NCBI GenBank assembly: GCA_947479085.1
Contig: CANJYB010000015.1
Location: 43,866 to 107,865 of the forward strand
Source of the DNA: Bacteroidota bacterium
Lineage (GTDB): Bacteria; Bacteroidota; Bacteroidia; 2-12-FULL-35-15
Direction of reading: 5' to 3'
Length of the DNA stretch: 64,000 nt
Each line of letters starts with the position of its first letter. The stretch's first letter is position 1. A program made the position numbers and the translations under genes. Below are positions 17,567-29,200 of this stretch, piece by piece. The notes below the pieces were generated by a model. The model ran no database searches and was not told the origin of the DNA. It saw only the letters and a list, made by a program, of their open reading frames with translations.

Positions 17567-19018
17567 ATGAAACCATCCATACCAAAAGGAACAAGAGATT
17601 TCTCACCACAGGAAATGGTGAGGCGTAATTATATATTTGACACCATCAAAAAGGTATTTCAGTTGTATGGCTTTTTGCCCATCGAAACTCCCACAATGGA
17701 AAATATGGAAACCTTGATGGGGAAATATGGTGAGGAAGGGGATAGGCTGATATTTAAAATTTTGGACAGTGGGGATTATTTAAAGGATGCACCGACAGAG
17801 GATTATTTCAAAGAAATCGGATTAGATGTAGGTGGGTTTGCCGAAATGTTCAATGAATTGAAATCAAAAGGACAAACAGAAATCCCTCTTAGCAAATTAA
17901 TAAATCCGAAAACTTTGTTGCCTGCTATTTCCGAAAAAGCCCTTCGTTACGACCTAACCGTTCCCTTTGCACGTTACGTTGTGCAACACCAAAATGAAAT
18001 AACATTCCCATTTAAACGTTACCAAATACAACCGGTTTGGCGTGCTGACAGGCCACAAAAAGGAAGGTATCGCGAGTTTTATCAATGCGATGCAGATGTA
18101 ATTGGCAGCAATTCATTGGTAAATGAAGTAGAGTTGGTTCAATTAATTGATGATGTTTATTCTAATTTAGGCCTACCTGTTATTATTAAAATCAATAACC
18201 GGAAAGTATTAAGTGGTATTGCTGAAGTAATAGGTGAAGCAGATAAAATAATAGATATAACTGTTGCCATAGATAAGTTGGATAAGATTGGTGTTGATGG
18301 AGTAAACAAAGAGTTAACCGAAAAAGGAATAGGTGTAGAGGCATTAAATAAACTTCAGCCCCTGATAAACTTTACCGGGACAACCCAGGAAAAGTTAGAC
18401 TTCCTTAAAACACTCTTAGCTGCATCCGAAATTGGTTTAAAAGGAATAGCCGAATTGGAATACATTTTTAAAACATTGTCTCAAACCTCAAATCTTAAAT
18501 CTCAAATCGAATTAGACATAACTCTTGCCCGAGGCTTAAACTATTATACAGGAGCAATCATAGAAGTAAAAGCAAATGCCGGAACATTAACCGGTAGCAT
18601 CTGTGGAGGAGGTCGTTATGACGACTTAACAGGTATATTCGGTCTTCCGAATGTGAGCGGGGTAGGCATTTCCTTTGGTGCCGACAGAATATATGATGTG
18701 TTAAACGAATTAAATTTATTTCCCGAATCCGTTGCAGCTTCCACCAAATTATTATTTGTAACCTTTGGTGAAGACGAGCAAAACTACTGTTTACCTTTAT
18801 TGGCGCAGGTGCGTAAAGCAGGAATTAATTCTGAAATATATCCGGATTCAAAAGCTAAAATGAAAAAGCAAATGAGTTATGCAGATGATAAAAAAATCCC
18901 GTTTGTGGTAATTGTTGGAAGTGATGAAATGGAAACAGGAATGTTAAGTTTAAAGAACATGGCATCAGGCGAACAAACTAAAACCAAAATAGAAGATATA
19001 ATCAATACCCTTAAATAA
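17567..19018 (+). CDS. hisS: Histidyl-tRNA synthetase
   Basis: A 483-residue class II synthetase that charges tRNA-His. It begins [13 protein letters not shown], typical of HisRS. Motif 2 is [14 protein letters not shown]; the histidine-binding signature is [12 protein letters not shown] (family usually LxRGLDYYTG, here Asn for Asp); motif 3 is [16 protein letters not shown]. The C-terminal anticodon-binding domain covers about 395-483. An insertion near residues 75-130 is also seen in other Bacteroidota HisRS proteins. It is followed, after a 33-bp palindrome, by the histidine ammonia-lyase gene in the same direction. Confidence 0.96.
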   Translation: MKPSIPKGTRDFSPQEMVRRNYIFDTIKKVFQLYGFLPIETPTMENMETLMGKYGEEGDRLIFKILDSGDYLKDAPTEDYFKEIGLDVGGFAEMFNELKSKGQTEIPLSKLINPKTLLPAISEKALRYDLTVPFARYVVQHQNEITFPFKRYQIQPVWRADRPQKGRYREFYQCDADVIGSNSLVNEVELVQLIDDVYSNLGLPVIIKINNRKVLSGIAEVIGEADKIIDITVAIDKLDKIGVDGVNKELTEKGIGVEALNKLQPLINFTGTTQEKLDFLKTLLAASEIGLKGIAELEYIFKTLSQTSNLKSQIELDITLARGLNYYTGAIIEVKANAGTLTGSICGGGRYDDLTGIFGLPNVSGVGISFGADRIYDVLNELNLFPESVAASTKLLFVTFGEDEQNYCLPLLAQVRKAGINSEIYPDSKAKMKKQMSYADDKKIPFVVIVGSDEMETGMLSLKNMASGEQTKTKIEDIINTLK

Positions 19019-19028
19019 TTATACCAAT

Positions 19029-19061
19029 ACCCCTGTCAGGGTTCCAAACCCTGACAGGGGT
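19029..19061. repeat. 33-bp dispersed palindrome, copy B
   Basis: Perfect 15-bp arms identical to copy A, with loop CCA. It lies in the 62-bp gap between hisS and hutH, both rightward. There is no T-run after it. Confidence 0.9.
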
Positions 19062-19080
19062 AAACCGTAGAAAGTAAGCT

Positions 19081-20571
19081 ATGCACCAAATCTCCACCCA
19101 TAAATTAGATTTCGAAACCATTTCCGAAATCATTACAAAGAAGAAACACCTTGTTTTATCTGACGAAGCAAAGAACAATATTATTCGTTGCCGTCATTAC
19201 CTCGACCAACGAATGGCTTCTCAAAGCGAACCTATTTATGGTATCAATACCGGCTTTGGTTCATTATGCGATGTATTAATTCCTGATAACGACCTGGAAC
19301 AACTGCAAAAGAACCTTGTCATGTCTCATGCTTGTGGCACTGGTGACGAAGTACCTCAGGAGATTGTGAAACTGATGTTATTGTTAAAAATACAATCACT
19401 TTCGTATGGTAAATCCGGTGTTCAACTCGAAACAGTGGAACGCTTAATCGATTTTTTTAATCATGATATGCTGCCTGTTGTTTATCAGCAGGGCTCATTA
19501 GGTGCTTCCGGAGACCTTTCTCCGCTGGCTCATTTATGCCTGCCATTAATAGGAATGGGCGAAGTAAATTTTAACGGGAAGAAACAAAAGACAGAAGAAG
19601 TTATCAAACAATTGAAGACCGAACCCATCCAGTTGAAATCAAAGGAAGGGTTAGCTTTATTAAATGGTACTCAGTTCATGAGTGCTTATGGAGTATGGTG
19701 CTTAATGCAAACTAAAAGATTAAGTAATGCTGCTGATACCATCAGTGCCATTTCACTGGAAGCTTTCGATGGCCGTATCGACCCGTTCAAGGAGCACATT
19801 CATACCATTCGCCCGCACAAGGGCCAGTTGCAAACGGCAAAGAACATTCGTAACCTGCTCAAAGGGAGTGAACTTATAGAGCAGCATAAACAACATGTGC
19901 AGGACCCTTATTCGTTCCGTTGTATTCCTCAAGTGCATGGGGCTTCCAAAGATGCAATAGAATATGCAGAGAATGTTTTTTTAATTGAAATCAATTCGGT
20001 TACCGACAATCCTACTGTATTTCCTGACGAAAGAGAAATCATTTCCGGAGGTAATTTTCATGGTCAGCCTCTTGCATTGGCACTCGATTTTCTTGCTATT
20101 GCTTTAGCTGAACTGGGCAGTATTTCTGAAAGAAGAACCTATCAGTTGATAGCAGGGTTAAGGGGCTTACCTTCTTTCCTAGTGGCTAAACCGGGTTTAA
20201 ATTCAGGCTTCATGATTCCGCAATACACAGCAGCAAGCATTGTCAGCCAGAACAAACAACTTTGTACTCCTGCTTCCATCGATTCCATTGTAAGTTCAAA
20301 CGGACAGGAAGACCACGTTTCCATGGGGGCTAATGCAGCCACCAAATGTTTTAAAGTGGTGGAAAATCTTCAGCGTATTTTAGCCATTGAGTTAATGAAT
20401 GCTGCACAGGCATTAGAATTTAGAAAACCACTTAAATCATCTCCTGCGATAGAAAACATTGTGTCGGAATACCGCAAACAAGTGAAGTTTCTGCAGGAAG
20501 ATGAAATTATGTATACGGAGATAGACAAAAGTGTAGAGTTTTTAAAGGGTGAGATATTTCATTCCTTTTAA
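19081..20571 (+). CDS. hutH: Histidine ammonia-lyase
   Basis: A 496-residue lyase that removes ammonia from L-histidine to give urocanate. The Ala-Ser-Gly that cyclises to the MIO cofactor is present in GSLGASGDLSPLAHL (about residues 138-152). The active-site Tyr is in YGINTGFG near residue 53. Further family blocks are EINSVTDNP, SGGNFHGQPLA and SSNGQEDHVSMG. No hutU, hutI or hutG gene is nearby, so the rest of histidine breakdown would be elsewhere. The neighbour of hisS is notable, since one uses and the other destroys histidine. Confidence 0.96.
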   Translation: MHQISTHKLDFETISEIITKKKHLVLSDEAKNNIIRCRHYLDQRMASQSEPIYGINTGFGSLCDVLIPDNDLEQLQKNLVMSHACGTGDEVPQEIVKLMLLLKIQSLSYGKSGVQLETVERLIDFFNHDMLPVVYQQGSLGASGDLSPLAHLCLPLIGMGEVNFNGKKQKTEEVIKQLKTEPIQLKSKEGLALLNGTQFMSAYGVWCLMQTKRLSNAADTISAISLEAFDGRIDPFKEHIHTIRPHKGQLQTAKNIRNLLKGSELIEQHKQHVQDPYSFRCIPQVHGASKDAIEYAENVFLIEINSVTDNPTVFPDEREIISGGNFHGQPLALALDFLAIALAELGSISERRTYQLIAGLRGLPSFLVAKPGLNSGFMIPQYTAASIVSQNKQLCTPASIDSIVSSNGQEDHVSMGANAATKCFKVVENLQRILAIELMNAAQALEFRKPLKSSPAIENIVSEYRKQVKFLQEDEIMYTEIDKSVEFLKGEIFHSF

Positions 20572-20581
20572 ATTCACGAAT

Positions 20582-20614
20582 ACCCCTGTCAGGCTTTTAA
20601 ACCCTGACTGGGGT
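20582..20614. repeat. 33-bp dispersed palindrome, copy C (decayed)
   Basis: Same layout as copies A, B and D, but with two substitutions (CAGGCTT in the left arm, GACTGGGG in the right arm) and loop TTA. It lies between hutH and the NTR-like gene. Confidence 0.85.
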
Positions 20615-20636
20615 AATGGTAAATAAGTAAATCACA

Positions 20637-21230
20637 ATGAAAAAACAAATCCTTTCTTTTTTTCTGCTTTTTACTTCCTCTTATTTATTTCCCTGCGATT
20701 GCCCCCCTTTGCAGCCTGTTTCAAAAGACCTTTGCAAAACTTACAATGTCATTTTTTATGGAAAAGTTGATTCTGTAAGTTCCTGTGGAAAAGATGGAAT
20801 AAGCACAGCTTATTTTACCATAAACGAATTATATAAAGGAGCAGTCTCTAAAGAAGTAAAAGTCGATTTCGACTGTGCTTCTGCCTGCCTGATGAGTTTT
20901 GAAAAAGGGGAAGAATGGCTGATGTATGCTACTTATCAAAAGTTCGATTTATTAACAGTGACCATATGCGATCATAGCAGAAAGCACTTTGATGACGAAT
21001 CAAAAGATTTTTATTCCATTGCAGCACAAAGAACATTTGACCAGGAAAAACTATTTTTAAAAACCGAACTTGGAATTCAACCGTTTGTGATTAAAAACGA
21101 TTTGAACGAACAACAGAAAATATTTAAGCCTCATAACGACCAGCCAAGTGACATCAACAAACTATGGCTCTTGCTTATTTCATTGGGCACAATGGGTATT
21201 GTGTTTTTATTAGCAAGAAAAAGAAAATAG
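20637..21230 (+). CDS. NTR/TIMP-like exported protein with C-terminal anchor
   Basis: A 197-residue protein. Residues 1-19 are a signal peptide, and mature residues begin with the CDCPP cysteine pattern typical of netrin-like (TIMP) folds, followed by IFYGKVDSV, VDFDCASACL and a further Cys near 120. A C-terminal hydrophobic helix with a basic tail (about 175-197) anchors it in a membrane. NTR-like domains bind or inhibit partners in eukaryotes; in bacteria their role is unknown. It is flanked on both sides by copies of the 33-bp palindrome. Confidence 0.7.
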   Translation: MKKQILSFFLLFTSSYLFPCDCPPLQPVSKDLCKTYNVIFYGKVDSVSSCGKDGISTAYFTINELYKGAVSKEVKVDFDCASACLMSFEKGEEWLMYATYQKFDLLTVTICDHSRKHFDDESKDFYSIAAQRTFDQEKLFLKTELGIQPFVIKNDLNEQQKIFKPHNDQPSDINKLWLLLISLGTMGIVFLLARKRK

Positions 21231-21241
21231 ATTTTTTTATA

Positions 21242-21274
21242 ACCCCTGTCAGGGTTTCAAACCCTGACAGGGGT
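21242..21274. repeat. 33-bp dispersed palindrome, copy D
   Basis: Perfect 15-bp arms as in copies A and B, loop TCA. It lies in the gap between the NTR-like gene and ppa. Confidence 0.9.
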
Positions 21275-21300
21275 ATCAGGTATAATTTATATTATAGAAT

Positions 21301-21915
21301 ATGACCAACAAATTCAAATCTCACCCCTGGCATGGCATCCCGATTGGGGAGAATGCACCGCAAACGCTTACTGCCTTTATCGAAATTGTGCCAACCGACA
21401 CGGTAAAATATGAAATTGATAAGGAAACCGGTTATCTCAAAATAGACCGTCCTCAGAAATTCTCTAACGTTGTTCCTACACTATATGGTTTTATTCCTCA
21501 AACGTATTGCGACTTAAAGGTGGCAGAATTCGCAGCTTTAAAATCAGGTAAGAAAGTAACAAAAGGCGATGGCGACCCTTTAGATATATGTGTGCTAAGC
21601 GAAAAAACCATTACACATGGAGATATCATTCTCCAGGCCATTCCAATTGGAGGCTTTAGGTTAATAGATAAAGGGGAGGCAGACGACAAAATTATTGCTG
21701 TAATGAAAGCAGATGAAGTATTTTCTGATTGGAAGGAAATCACTGACTGCACTGAAGCAGTCATTGACAGGCTAAAACATTATTTTCTTACTTACAAAAA
21801 CCTTCCCGGTCAGGAACCAACCTGTGAAATTACCCATATATATGGTAGGGAAGAGGCTTATGAAGTGATTAATAGGAGTAGAGAGGATTATGAAAACAAG
21901 TTTTTGAAAGAATAA
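21301..21915 (+). CDS. ppa: Inorganic pyrophosphatase (family I)
   Basis: A 204-residue soluble enzyme that hydrolyses pyrophosphate to phosphate and so pulls biosynthetic reactions forward. The signature GDGDPLDICV (about residues 90-99) with its metal-binding aspartates is present, as are EIVPTDTVKYEIDKETG and the active-site Tyr in the GFIPQTYCD segment. The length is at the upper end for bacterial family I enzymes. The gene is preceded by a 33-bp palindrome and followed by a CCCCTCTCC palindrome. Confidence 0.94.
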   Translation: MTNKFKSHPWHGIPIGENAPQTLTAFIEIVPTDTVKYEIDKETGYLKIDRPQKFSNVVPTLYGFIPQTYCDLKVAEFAALKSGKKVTKGDGDPLDICVLSEKTITHGDIILQAIPIGGFRLIDKGEADDKIIAVMKADEVFSDWKEITDCTEAVIDRLKHYFLTYKNLPGQEPTCEITHIYGREEAYEVINRSREDYENKFLKE

Positions 21916-21955
21916 ATAAAAAACTAAAGCATTTTAACAGCCTATATCACACCTT

Positions 21956-22010
21956 GGCTCCCCTCTCCTTCCTTCAAGGAGAGGGGTCGGGGGTGAGGTC
22001 TTGCAGAGCC
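21956..22010. repeat. Dispersed CCCCTCTCCTT palindrome
   Basis: Arms CCCCTCTCCTT (21960-21970) and AAGGAGAGGGG (21976-21986) with loop CCTTC, followed by TCGGGGGTGAGG. An outer GGCTC/GAGCC pair (21956-21960 and 22006-22010) encloses it. The string is of a type I recognise from intergenic DNA of many Bacteroidota and cyanobacteria. It ends one base before the next ATG, so it lies in that gene's leader. Confidence 0.8.
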
Positions 22011-22011
22011 A

Positions 22012-22731
22012 ATGAAAAAAGAAACAAAAGATAAAATAAAGCTAAAGGCAAAACTGTTTCTAAAACGTTTCTTTATCTCCCTGGGTATCTTTTCCTTCAT
22101 TTTGTTCATTATCAGCTTTACCGACATACCTTATAATACCTACCATTGGCTGGGGACTTCCAATTCTCAGTTAAAAGGCAAGCCAAATTTGATTGTTTTG
22201 ATGGGAGGAAGCGGAATGCCAAGCCCGGATGGGCTGATTCGCACGTATTATACTGCCGAAGCGGCATTAAAGTGCAATGACGCGAAAATTATTATACTCC
22301 ATCCCTACGGAGAAAATGATAGTCTGAAACAATTAAAACTAATGGCACATGAACTTATACTAAAGGGAATTGATTCTTTAAGAATAAAATTCGCACCCCT
22401 TGGATTCAACACCCGTTCACAGGCTTTAAATGTTGCTGACATTTGCGGAGAAAAGCGTGACACCTTATCCCTTCTAATAATTACTTCCCCGGAACACATG
22501 TATCGTTCCATCAGGTCATTTTTAAAAGTAGGATTCACCAAGGTAGGAGGTATGCCCACTTTCGACACCCCTATAGATGAGGAAAAAGTAAAAGACAAGG
22601 AAAACACCAGAGATACCCGGGTCAGGAATCTTTCCCTGAGATACAATATGTGGAGTTACCTGGGTTATGAATTAATAGTGATACGTGAATATTGTGCAAT
22701 CAGCTATTATAAAATAAAAGGCTGGATTTAA
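22012..22731 (+). CDS. YdcF/ElyC-type (DUF218) protein
   Basis: A 239-residue protein with one N-terminal membrane span (about residues 18-38) and a DUF218-like domain. Motifs typical of the family are LIVLMGGSGMPS near residue 60, the RTYYTAEAAL segment, LGFNTRSQALNVADI, and LLIITSPEHMYRS. DUF218 proteins are linked to envelope metabolism in Escherichia coli (ElyC, SanA); the reaction is unknown. A palindromic repeat lies just before the ATG. The gene is followed by a 481-bp gap without genes. Confidence 0.8.
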   Translation: MKKETKDKIKLKAKLFLKRFFISLGIFSFILFIISFTDIPYNTYHWLGTSNSQLKGKPNLIVLMGGSGMPSPDGLIRTYYTAEAALKCNDAKIIILHPYGENDSLKQLKLMAHELILKGIDSLRIKFAPLGFNTRSQALNVADICGEKRDTLSLLIITSPEHMYRSIRSFLKVGFTKVGGMPTFDTPIDEEKVKDKENTRDTRVRNLSLRYNMWSYLGYELIVIREYCAISYYKIKGWI

Positions 22732-22780
22732 CCACTTTTCCAAAACAACAAACCAGCAAACAATTAAAAGTCCAAAAAAT

Positions 22781-22850
22781 GTGGGAGCCTCCTCTGCTCG
22801 AGCACAGGTCGTTCCCACTTAGGTGGGAGTATCCTGCACATCAACGCAGG
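22781..22850. other. Cluster of small hairpins with mutually exclusive pairing
   Basis: GTGGGA (22781-22786) can pair with TCCCAC (22813-22818), enclosing the palindrome TGCTCGAGCA (22795-22804); TCCCAC can equally pair with GTGGGA at 22823-22828. A third hairpin CCTGC/GCAGG follows (22833-22850). It lies between the YdcF gene and the promoter of the giant repeat protein gene and may be a 3' end structure or small RNA. The remaining gap to 23113 holds no gene that I can see. Confidence 0.45.
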
Positions 22851-23113
22851 CTAATATATAAAGGATTTGATTTGATAATAATATAGCTGGTACCCCAGGT
22901 TGGCAAAAAAGAAAGGGAATGGAAACTTTAGAGAAACCAAGGATGAAACAAATAAAGTTATCCGTATTTTTAGGAAAAACCATCTGAAGTATTCTTTTAT
23001 TAAGAAAAAGAAAAAACTTGGTTAATTAATAATATCCCGTTTCCATTGGTATATTAATATCTATACCATATATATATATAAACACCCATCCCTGCGAAGA
23101 TATTAACAATTCA

Positions 23114-23143
23114 TTGTGGGAAAAATAAATCCTTTTATATTTG
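23114..23143 (+). promoter_or_regulatory. Promoter of the giant repeat protein gene
   Basis: TTG (23114-23116), 19-base spacer, TATATTTG (23136-23143): a full match to the Bacteroidota promoter consensus. The leader would be about 62 bases to the ATG at 23213. Confidence 0.8.
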
Positions 23144-23212
23144 TCAACGAAAAATTAAAAGCAATAAACAATTAAAACGATTAAGATTATCAGTAACCCT
23201 AAACAAAAAACT

Positions 23213-26200
23213 ATGAGAAAATTATTACTACTTTCAACGATTGCGTTGAGTTCCTGCTTTACTTTACTGAAAGCACAAACCACAGTCACGATCAGTCCCT
23301 CGCAGGATAACACCATTTTCGAGACACCTGTGGGTAATTCTAACGGTTCGGGCGACCATTTATTTTCAGGACTCACCGCAGGAAGTTCCATCAGAAGAGC
23401 CTTGCTTGAGTTCGACATTGCTGCCAATGTTCCTGCCGGTGCTACAATTACCGGGGTGTCATTAGACCTTACGGTAGACCAAAGCGTTTCCGGTGCTTTA
23501 CCGATGACGTTGAATACCATAAGCTCCAACTGGGGCGAAGGGGCTTCGGCAGCAGTTGGACCTGGAGGAAACGGAGCGGCAGCTCAATTAAATGATGCTA
23601 CCTGGTTGAACTCATTCTTCCCTTCAACCCTTTGGACAACCGCGGGTGGGGACTTTAATTCCACCGCTTCTGCTTCTGCTAACGTTGCAGGAAATGGTTT
23701 ATACACCTGGACTTCAGCTCAATTGGCTGCTGATGTTCAAAGTTGGTTAGATGCTCCTGCCGGTAATAACGGTTGGATGTTAATCGGTGATGAATCAACT
23801 ACTCAAAGCGCAAAACGTTTTTGCAGCAGAGAAAATACTACAGCTTCTAACAGACCTGCATTATCCATTACTTATACTATGCCTTGCGTTCAGCCTGATG
23901 TTCCAACTTTAACTGCTGACAATATGACCATTTGTGATAATGGAACTTCTACCATTACTGCTGGTGGAAATTTAAATGATGCTACTTCATGGAATTTATA
24001 CGAAGTTTCCTGCGGAGGTACTCTTGTTGAATCTAACACAACCGGAATTTTTGCAGTATCGCCCGGATCTACTACTACTTATTATGTAATAGGTGAAGGT
24101 GGTTGTTCTTCAGCTGCAACTTGTTCTACTATTACTATAAATGTTCTTCCTACAACAACCGGTTCTCAAACCTTAACAGTTTGTGCAGGTGGTTCTGTTA
24201 CAGTTGGGGGAAATACTTACACAACTTCAGGAACATATACCGATGTATTAGCTGCAGCCAACGGATGCGATAGTACAGTAACCACTAACTTAACAGTTTC
24301 TCCTGTCATCACCGGTTCTCAAACCTTAACAGTTTGTGCTGGTGGTTCGGTAACAGTAGGAGGAAATACCTATACTACTTCAGGAACATTTACTGATATT
24401 TTAACTGCTGCTAACGGATGCGACAGTACAGTTACTACCAACTTAACAGTATCTCCTGCCATTACCGGTTCTCAAACCCTTACAGTTTGTGCGGGAGGTA
24501 TGGTAATGGTTGGAACTTCTATGTATATGACCTCAGGAACGTTCACAGACGTTTTAACTGCAGCTAACGGATGCGACAGCACAGTTACAACTAACTTAAC
24601 AGTTTCTCCTGCCATTACCGGTTCTCAAACCTTAACTGTTTGTGCTGGTGGTATGGTTATGGTTGGTTCTTCAATGTACATGACATCAGGAACATTTACA
24701 GATGTATTAACTGCTGCTAACGGATGCGACAGCACTGTAACAACCAACCTAACAGTTTCTCCTGCCATTACCGGTTCTCAAACCTTAACAGTTTGTGCTG
24801 GAGGTTCAGTAACAGTAGGTGGAACAACTCATTCTACATCAGGAACATTTACTGATATTTTAACTGCGGCTAACGGATGCGATAGCACAGTAACAACTAA
24901 CTTAACGGTGTCTCTAGCCATCACCGGTTCTCAAACTCTTACAGTTTGTGCAGGTGGTTCAGTAACAGTAGGCGGAACAACTCATACAACTGCAGGAACA
25001 TTTACCGATGTATTAACTGCAGCTAACGGATGCGATAGTACAGTAACTACTAATTTAACAGTTTCTCCAGCCATTACTGGTTCTCAAACCTTAACAGTTT
25101 GTGCAGGTGGTTCAGTAACAGTAGGCGGAACAACTCATACAACTACAGGAACATTTACAGATGTGTTAACTGCCGCTAACGGATGCGATAGCACAGTAAC
25201 TACTAACTTAACAGTTTCTCCTGCCATCACCGGAAGCCAAACCATCAGTCTTTGTTCTGGTGGTTCTGTAACCGTTGGAACAACAACACACAATACCAGC
25301 GGAACTTATGTTGACGTTATTTCTGCAATGAACGGATGCGATAGCACTGTAACAACTGTTTTAATTATCAATACTACTATTACTACCAGCCAAACCTTAA
25401 CAGTATGTTCAGGAGGTTCAGTTACTGTTGGTTCCAATACTTATAGTACTTCAGGAGTATACACGGATACATTTACTGCCATCGGAGGATGCGACAGTAC
25501 AGTAACCACTAACTTAACAGTATCTCCTGCAATTACCAGTTCTCAAACCTTAACAGTTTGTGCCGGTGGTTCGGTAACAGTAGGTGGAACAACTCATACC
25601 ACATCAGGAACATTTACTGATATTTTAACTGCTGCTAACGGATGTGACAGTACAGTAACTACTAACTTAACAGTTTCTCCTGCAATTACCGGTTCTCAAA
25701 CATTAACAGTTTGTGCAGGTGGTTCAGTTACAATAGGTGGAACAACTCATACTACCTCAGGAACATTTACTGATATTTTAACTGCGGCTAACGGATGTGA
25801 CAGTACAGTAACTACTAACTTAACTGTTTCTCCTGCCATCACCGGTTCTCAAACTTTAACAGTTTGTGCTGGTGGTTCAGTATCAGTTGGTGGAACAACT
25901 CATACAACTACAGGAACATTTACCGATATTTTAACTGCAGCTAACGGATGCGACAGCACAGTAACTACTAACTTAATAGTTTCTCCTGCCATCACCGGTT
26001 CTCAAACTCTTACAGTTTGTTCAGGTGGTTCAGTAACATTAGGCGGAACAACTCATACTACATCAGGAACATTTACAGATGTGTTAACTGCAGCTAACGG
26101 ATGCGATAGTACAGTTACAACAAACTTAACAGTTTCTCCAGCCATCACCGGTTCTCAAACTCTTACAGTTTGTGAGGGTGGTTCTGTATCAGTAGGCGGA

Positions 26201-29200
26201 ACTACTCATACCACCTCAGGAACATTTACAGATGTGTTAACTGCAGCTAACGGTTGTGATAGTACTGTAATAACTAACTTAACAGTTAGTCCGGCCATTA
26301 CAGGTTCTCAAACCTTAACTGTTTGTGCAGGTGGTTCAGTAACAGTAGGAGGAACAGCTCATACAACTACAGGAACATTTACTGATGTATTAACTGCAGC
26401 TAACGGATGCGATAGTACTGTAACAACTAACTTAACAGTTTCTCCTGCCATCACCGGTTCTCAAACGCTTACAGTTTGTGCAGGCGGAATGGTAATGGTT
26501 GGAACTTCAATGTACATGACCTCAGGAACATTTACCGATGTATTAACTGCGGCTAACGGATGCGACAGTACAGTAACTACCAACTTAACTGTTGACCCTG
26601 CAATTACTTCTTCTCAATCATTTACAGTTTGTGCAGGTGGAATGATAATGGTGGGTACTTCTATGTATATGACCAGCGGAACATTTACAGATGTATTTAC
26701 AGCTGCTAACGGATGCGATAGCACTGTTACCACTTCACTTACTGTAAGACCGGTAAATGCAACTACCCAGGTATTTAATATGTGTTCTGGCGGAAGCGTT
26801 ACAGTTGGAGCTAATACTTACACTACTACCGGAGTTTATACCGATATTCTTACTGATATGAATAGCTGCGATAGTACAGTTACCACAGATTTAACTATTG
26901 CTTCTTCTATAGTAATAAACAACATTACTACTATTTGTGCCGGAGATTCAGTTGTTTTGGGTACTCATACTTATAATACTACCGGAGTTTACTCTGATAC
27001 ATTTACTGCAATGGCAGGATGTGATAGTATTGTAAACACTGACTTAACAGTTAGCCCGGCTATCACAGGAACTCAAACCTTAACAGTTTGTGCCGGAGGA
27101 ATGGTAATGGTTGGTGCTTCCATGTACATGACCTCAGGAACATACACTGATATCTTTACAGCAATGAACGGATGCGACAGTACTTTAACAACCAACTTAA
27201 CTGTTCTTTCTGCTGACACAACAATACAAATGGTAACGGTTTGTGCAGGGGATACCTTAATGATAGGAACTTCTACTTATTTCAATTCCGGAATTTATAC
27301 TAATGTATTAACTTCGATAAATGGCTGTGACAGTACTTTAATCACCAACTTAACTGTTAATCCTGCAATCACCGGTTCTCAAACCTTAACGGTTTGTGCA
27401 GGCGGAATGGTAATGGTAGGTACTTCCATGTACATGACCTCTGGAACATTTACCGATATATTAACTGCGGTTGACGGATGCGATAGTACGGTAACTACCA
27501 ACTTAACAGTTATGCCAGCTATCACTGGTAGCCAGGTATTAAATATGTGTTCAGGTTCAACTGTTACAGTTGGAGCAAGTACTTATAATACTACCGGTAT
27601 TTACACAGATGTGTTAATGGCAGCAAATGGTTGCGATAGTACAGTAACTACAGATTTGACTATTTCCAACTCTATCACTACCAGCCAGGCTTTCACGGTT
27701 TGTTTTGGTGGTTCAATTACTGTTGGAACCAATACCTATAATGCGTCTGGTGTTTATACCGACCTGTTTACTGCCGTTGGCGGATGCGATAGCACAATTA
27801 CAACTACTTTAACAGTTAGCCCAATGATTACAGGAGCACAAACGATTACACTTTGCGATGGTGGTTCTGTTACAGTAGGTACAAATACTTACAATGCTTC
27901 CGGAGTTTATACGGATATGTTTACTGCAATGAACGGATGCGACAGTACATTAACTACTACAGTAATCATCAATGCGCCAATCACAGGTTTGCAAACTTCA
28001 ATCATTTGCGCAGGCGATTCTTTAATAGTAGGAGGAATGACATACTATACAACTGGTATCTATACCAATGTATTAACTTCGTTTAGCGGATGCGATTCTA
28101 CATTAACTACCGACCTTACAGTGATGCCTGCAATTGCAGGAACTCAATCAATGACTATCTGTGCCGGAGATTCAATCACTGTTGGAACTTCAACATATAG
28201 CACTTCCGGTTCCTATTCTGATGTATTTACTGCAATGAATGGCTGCGATAGTACATTGACTACCAACTTAACAGTTATGCCAGCAATTACTACTACCCAT
28301 ATTATAACAGTATGTGCAGGAGGCAGCGTTACAGTTGATGCCAATACTTATAATGCGACAAGTATTTATTTAGATGTTTATACCGCTGCTAACGGCTGCG
28401 ACAGTACATTAATTACCGACCTTACGGTTAGCCCGGCTATCACAGTAAGTCAGACATTTATGATGTGTACAGGTTCTTCAGTTACAGTAGGAACTAATAC
28501 TTACAATACTTCAGGAGTTTATCTGGATGTATTTACAGCAGCAAATGGATGCGATAGTACATTAACTACTAACTTAACAATTACTGATTCTATTGTTGTA
28601 AATCAATCAATGACCATTTGTTATGGTAATTCAATCACTGTAGGTGCTAATACTTACGACACTACAGGTGTTTATACTGATATCTTAACTGCGATAGGCG
28701 GATGCGACAGTACAGTGGTTACTGCTTTAACAGTAATGGCTCCTATAGTTGCCAGCCAAAATGTTACTTTATGTGGAGGTGATACTTTATTCATTGCCGG
28801 AAATACATACACCACATCCGGTGTTTACACGGATGCATTAACTTCTGTAACAGGATGTGATAGTACTTTAACTACTAACCTGACCGTAATGCCGGTAATT
28901 GCAACCAACCAATCAATAACAGTTTGTGCAGGTGGCAGTATCACAGTTGGTGGATTTATTCACTTTACTTCAGGTACATTTACCGATGTATTGACAGCTA
29001 TGAGCGGATGCGACAGTACAGTAACTACCAACTTAACGGTAAGTCCTGCAATAACTTCTAGCCAAACCTTCCTGATGTGTTCTGGTTCAATGGTAATGGT
29101 TGGAACAAACATGTATGATACTACCGGAGTTTACACTGATGTGTTTACATCTATGAGTGGTTGCGATAGTACAGTTACTACCAACTTAACCATTACAGAT

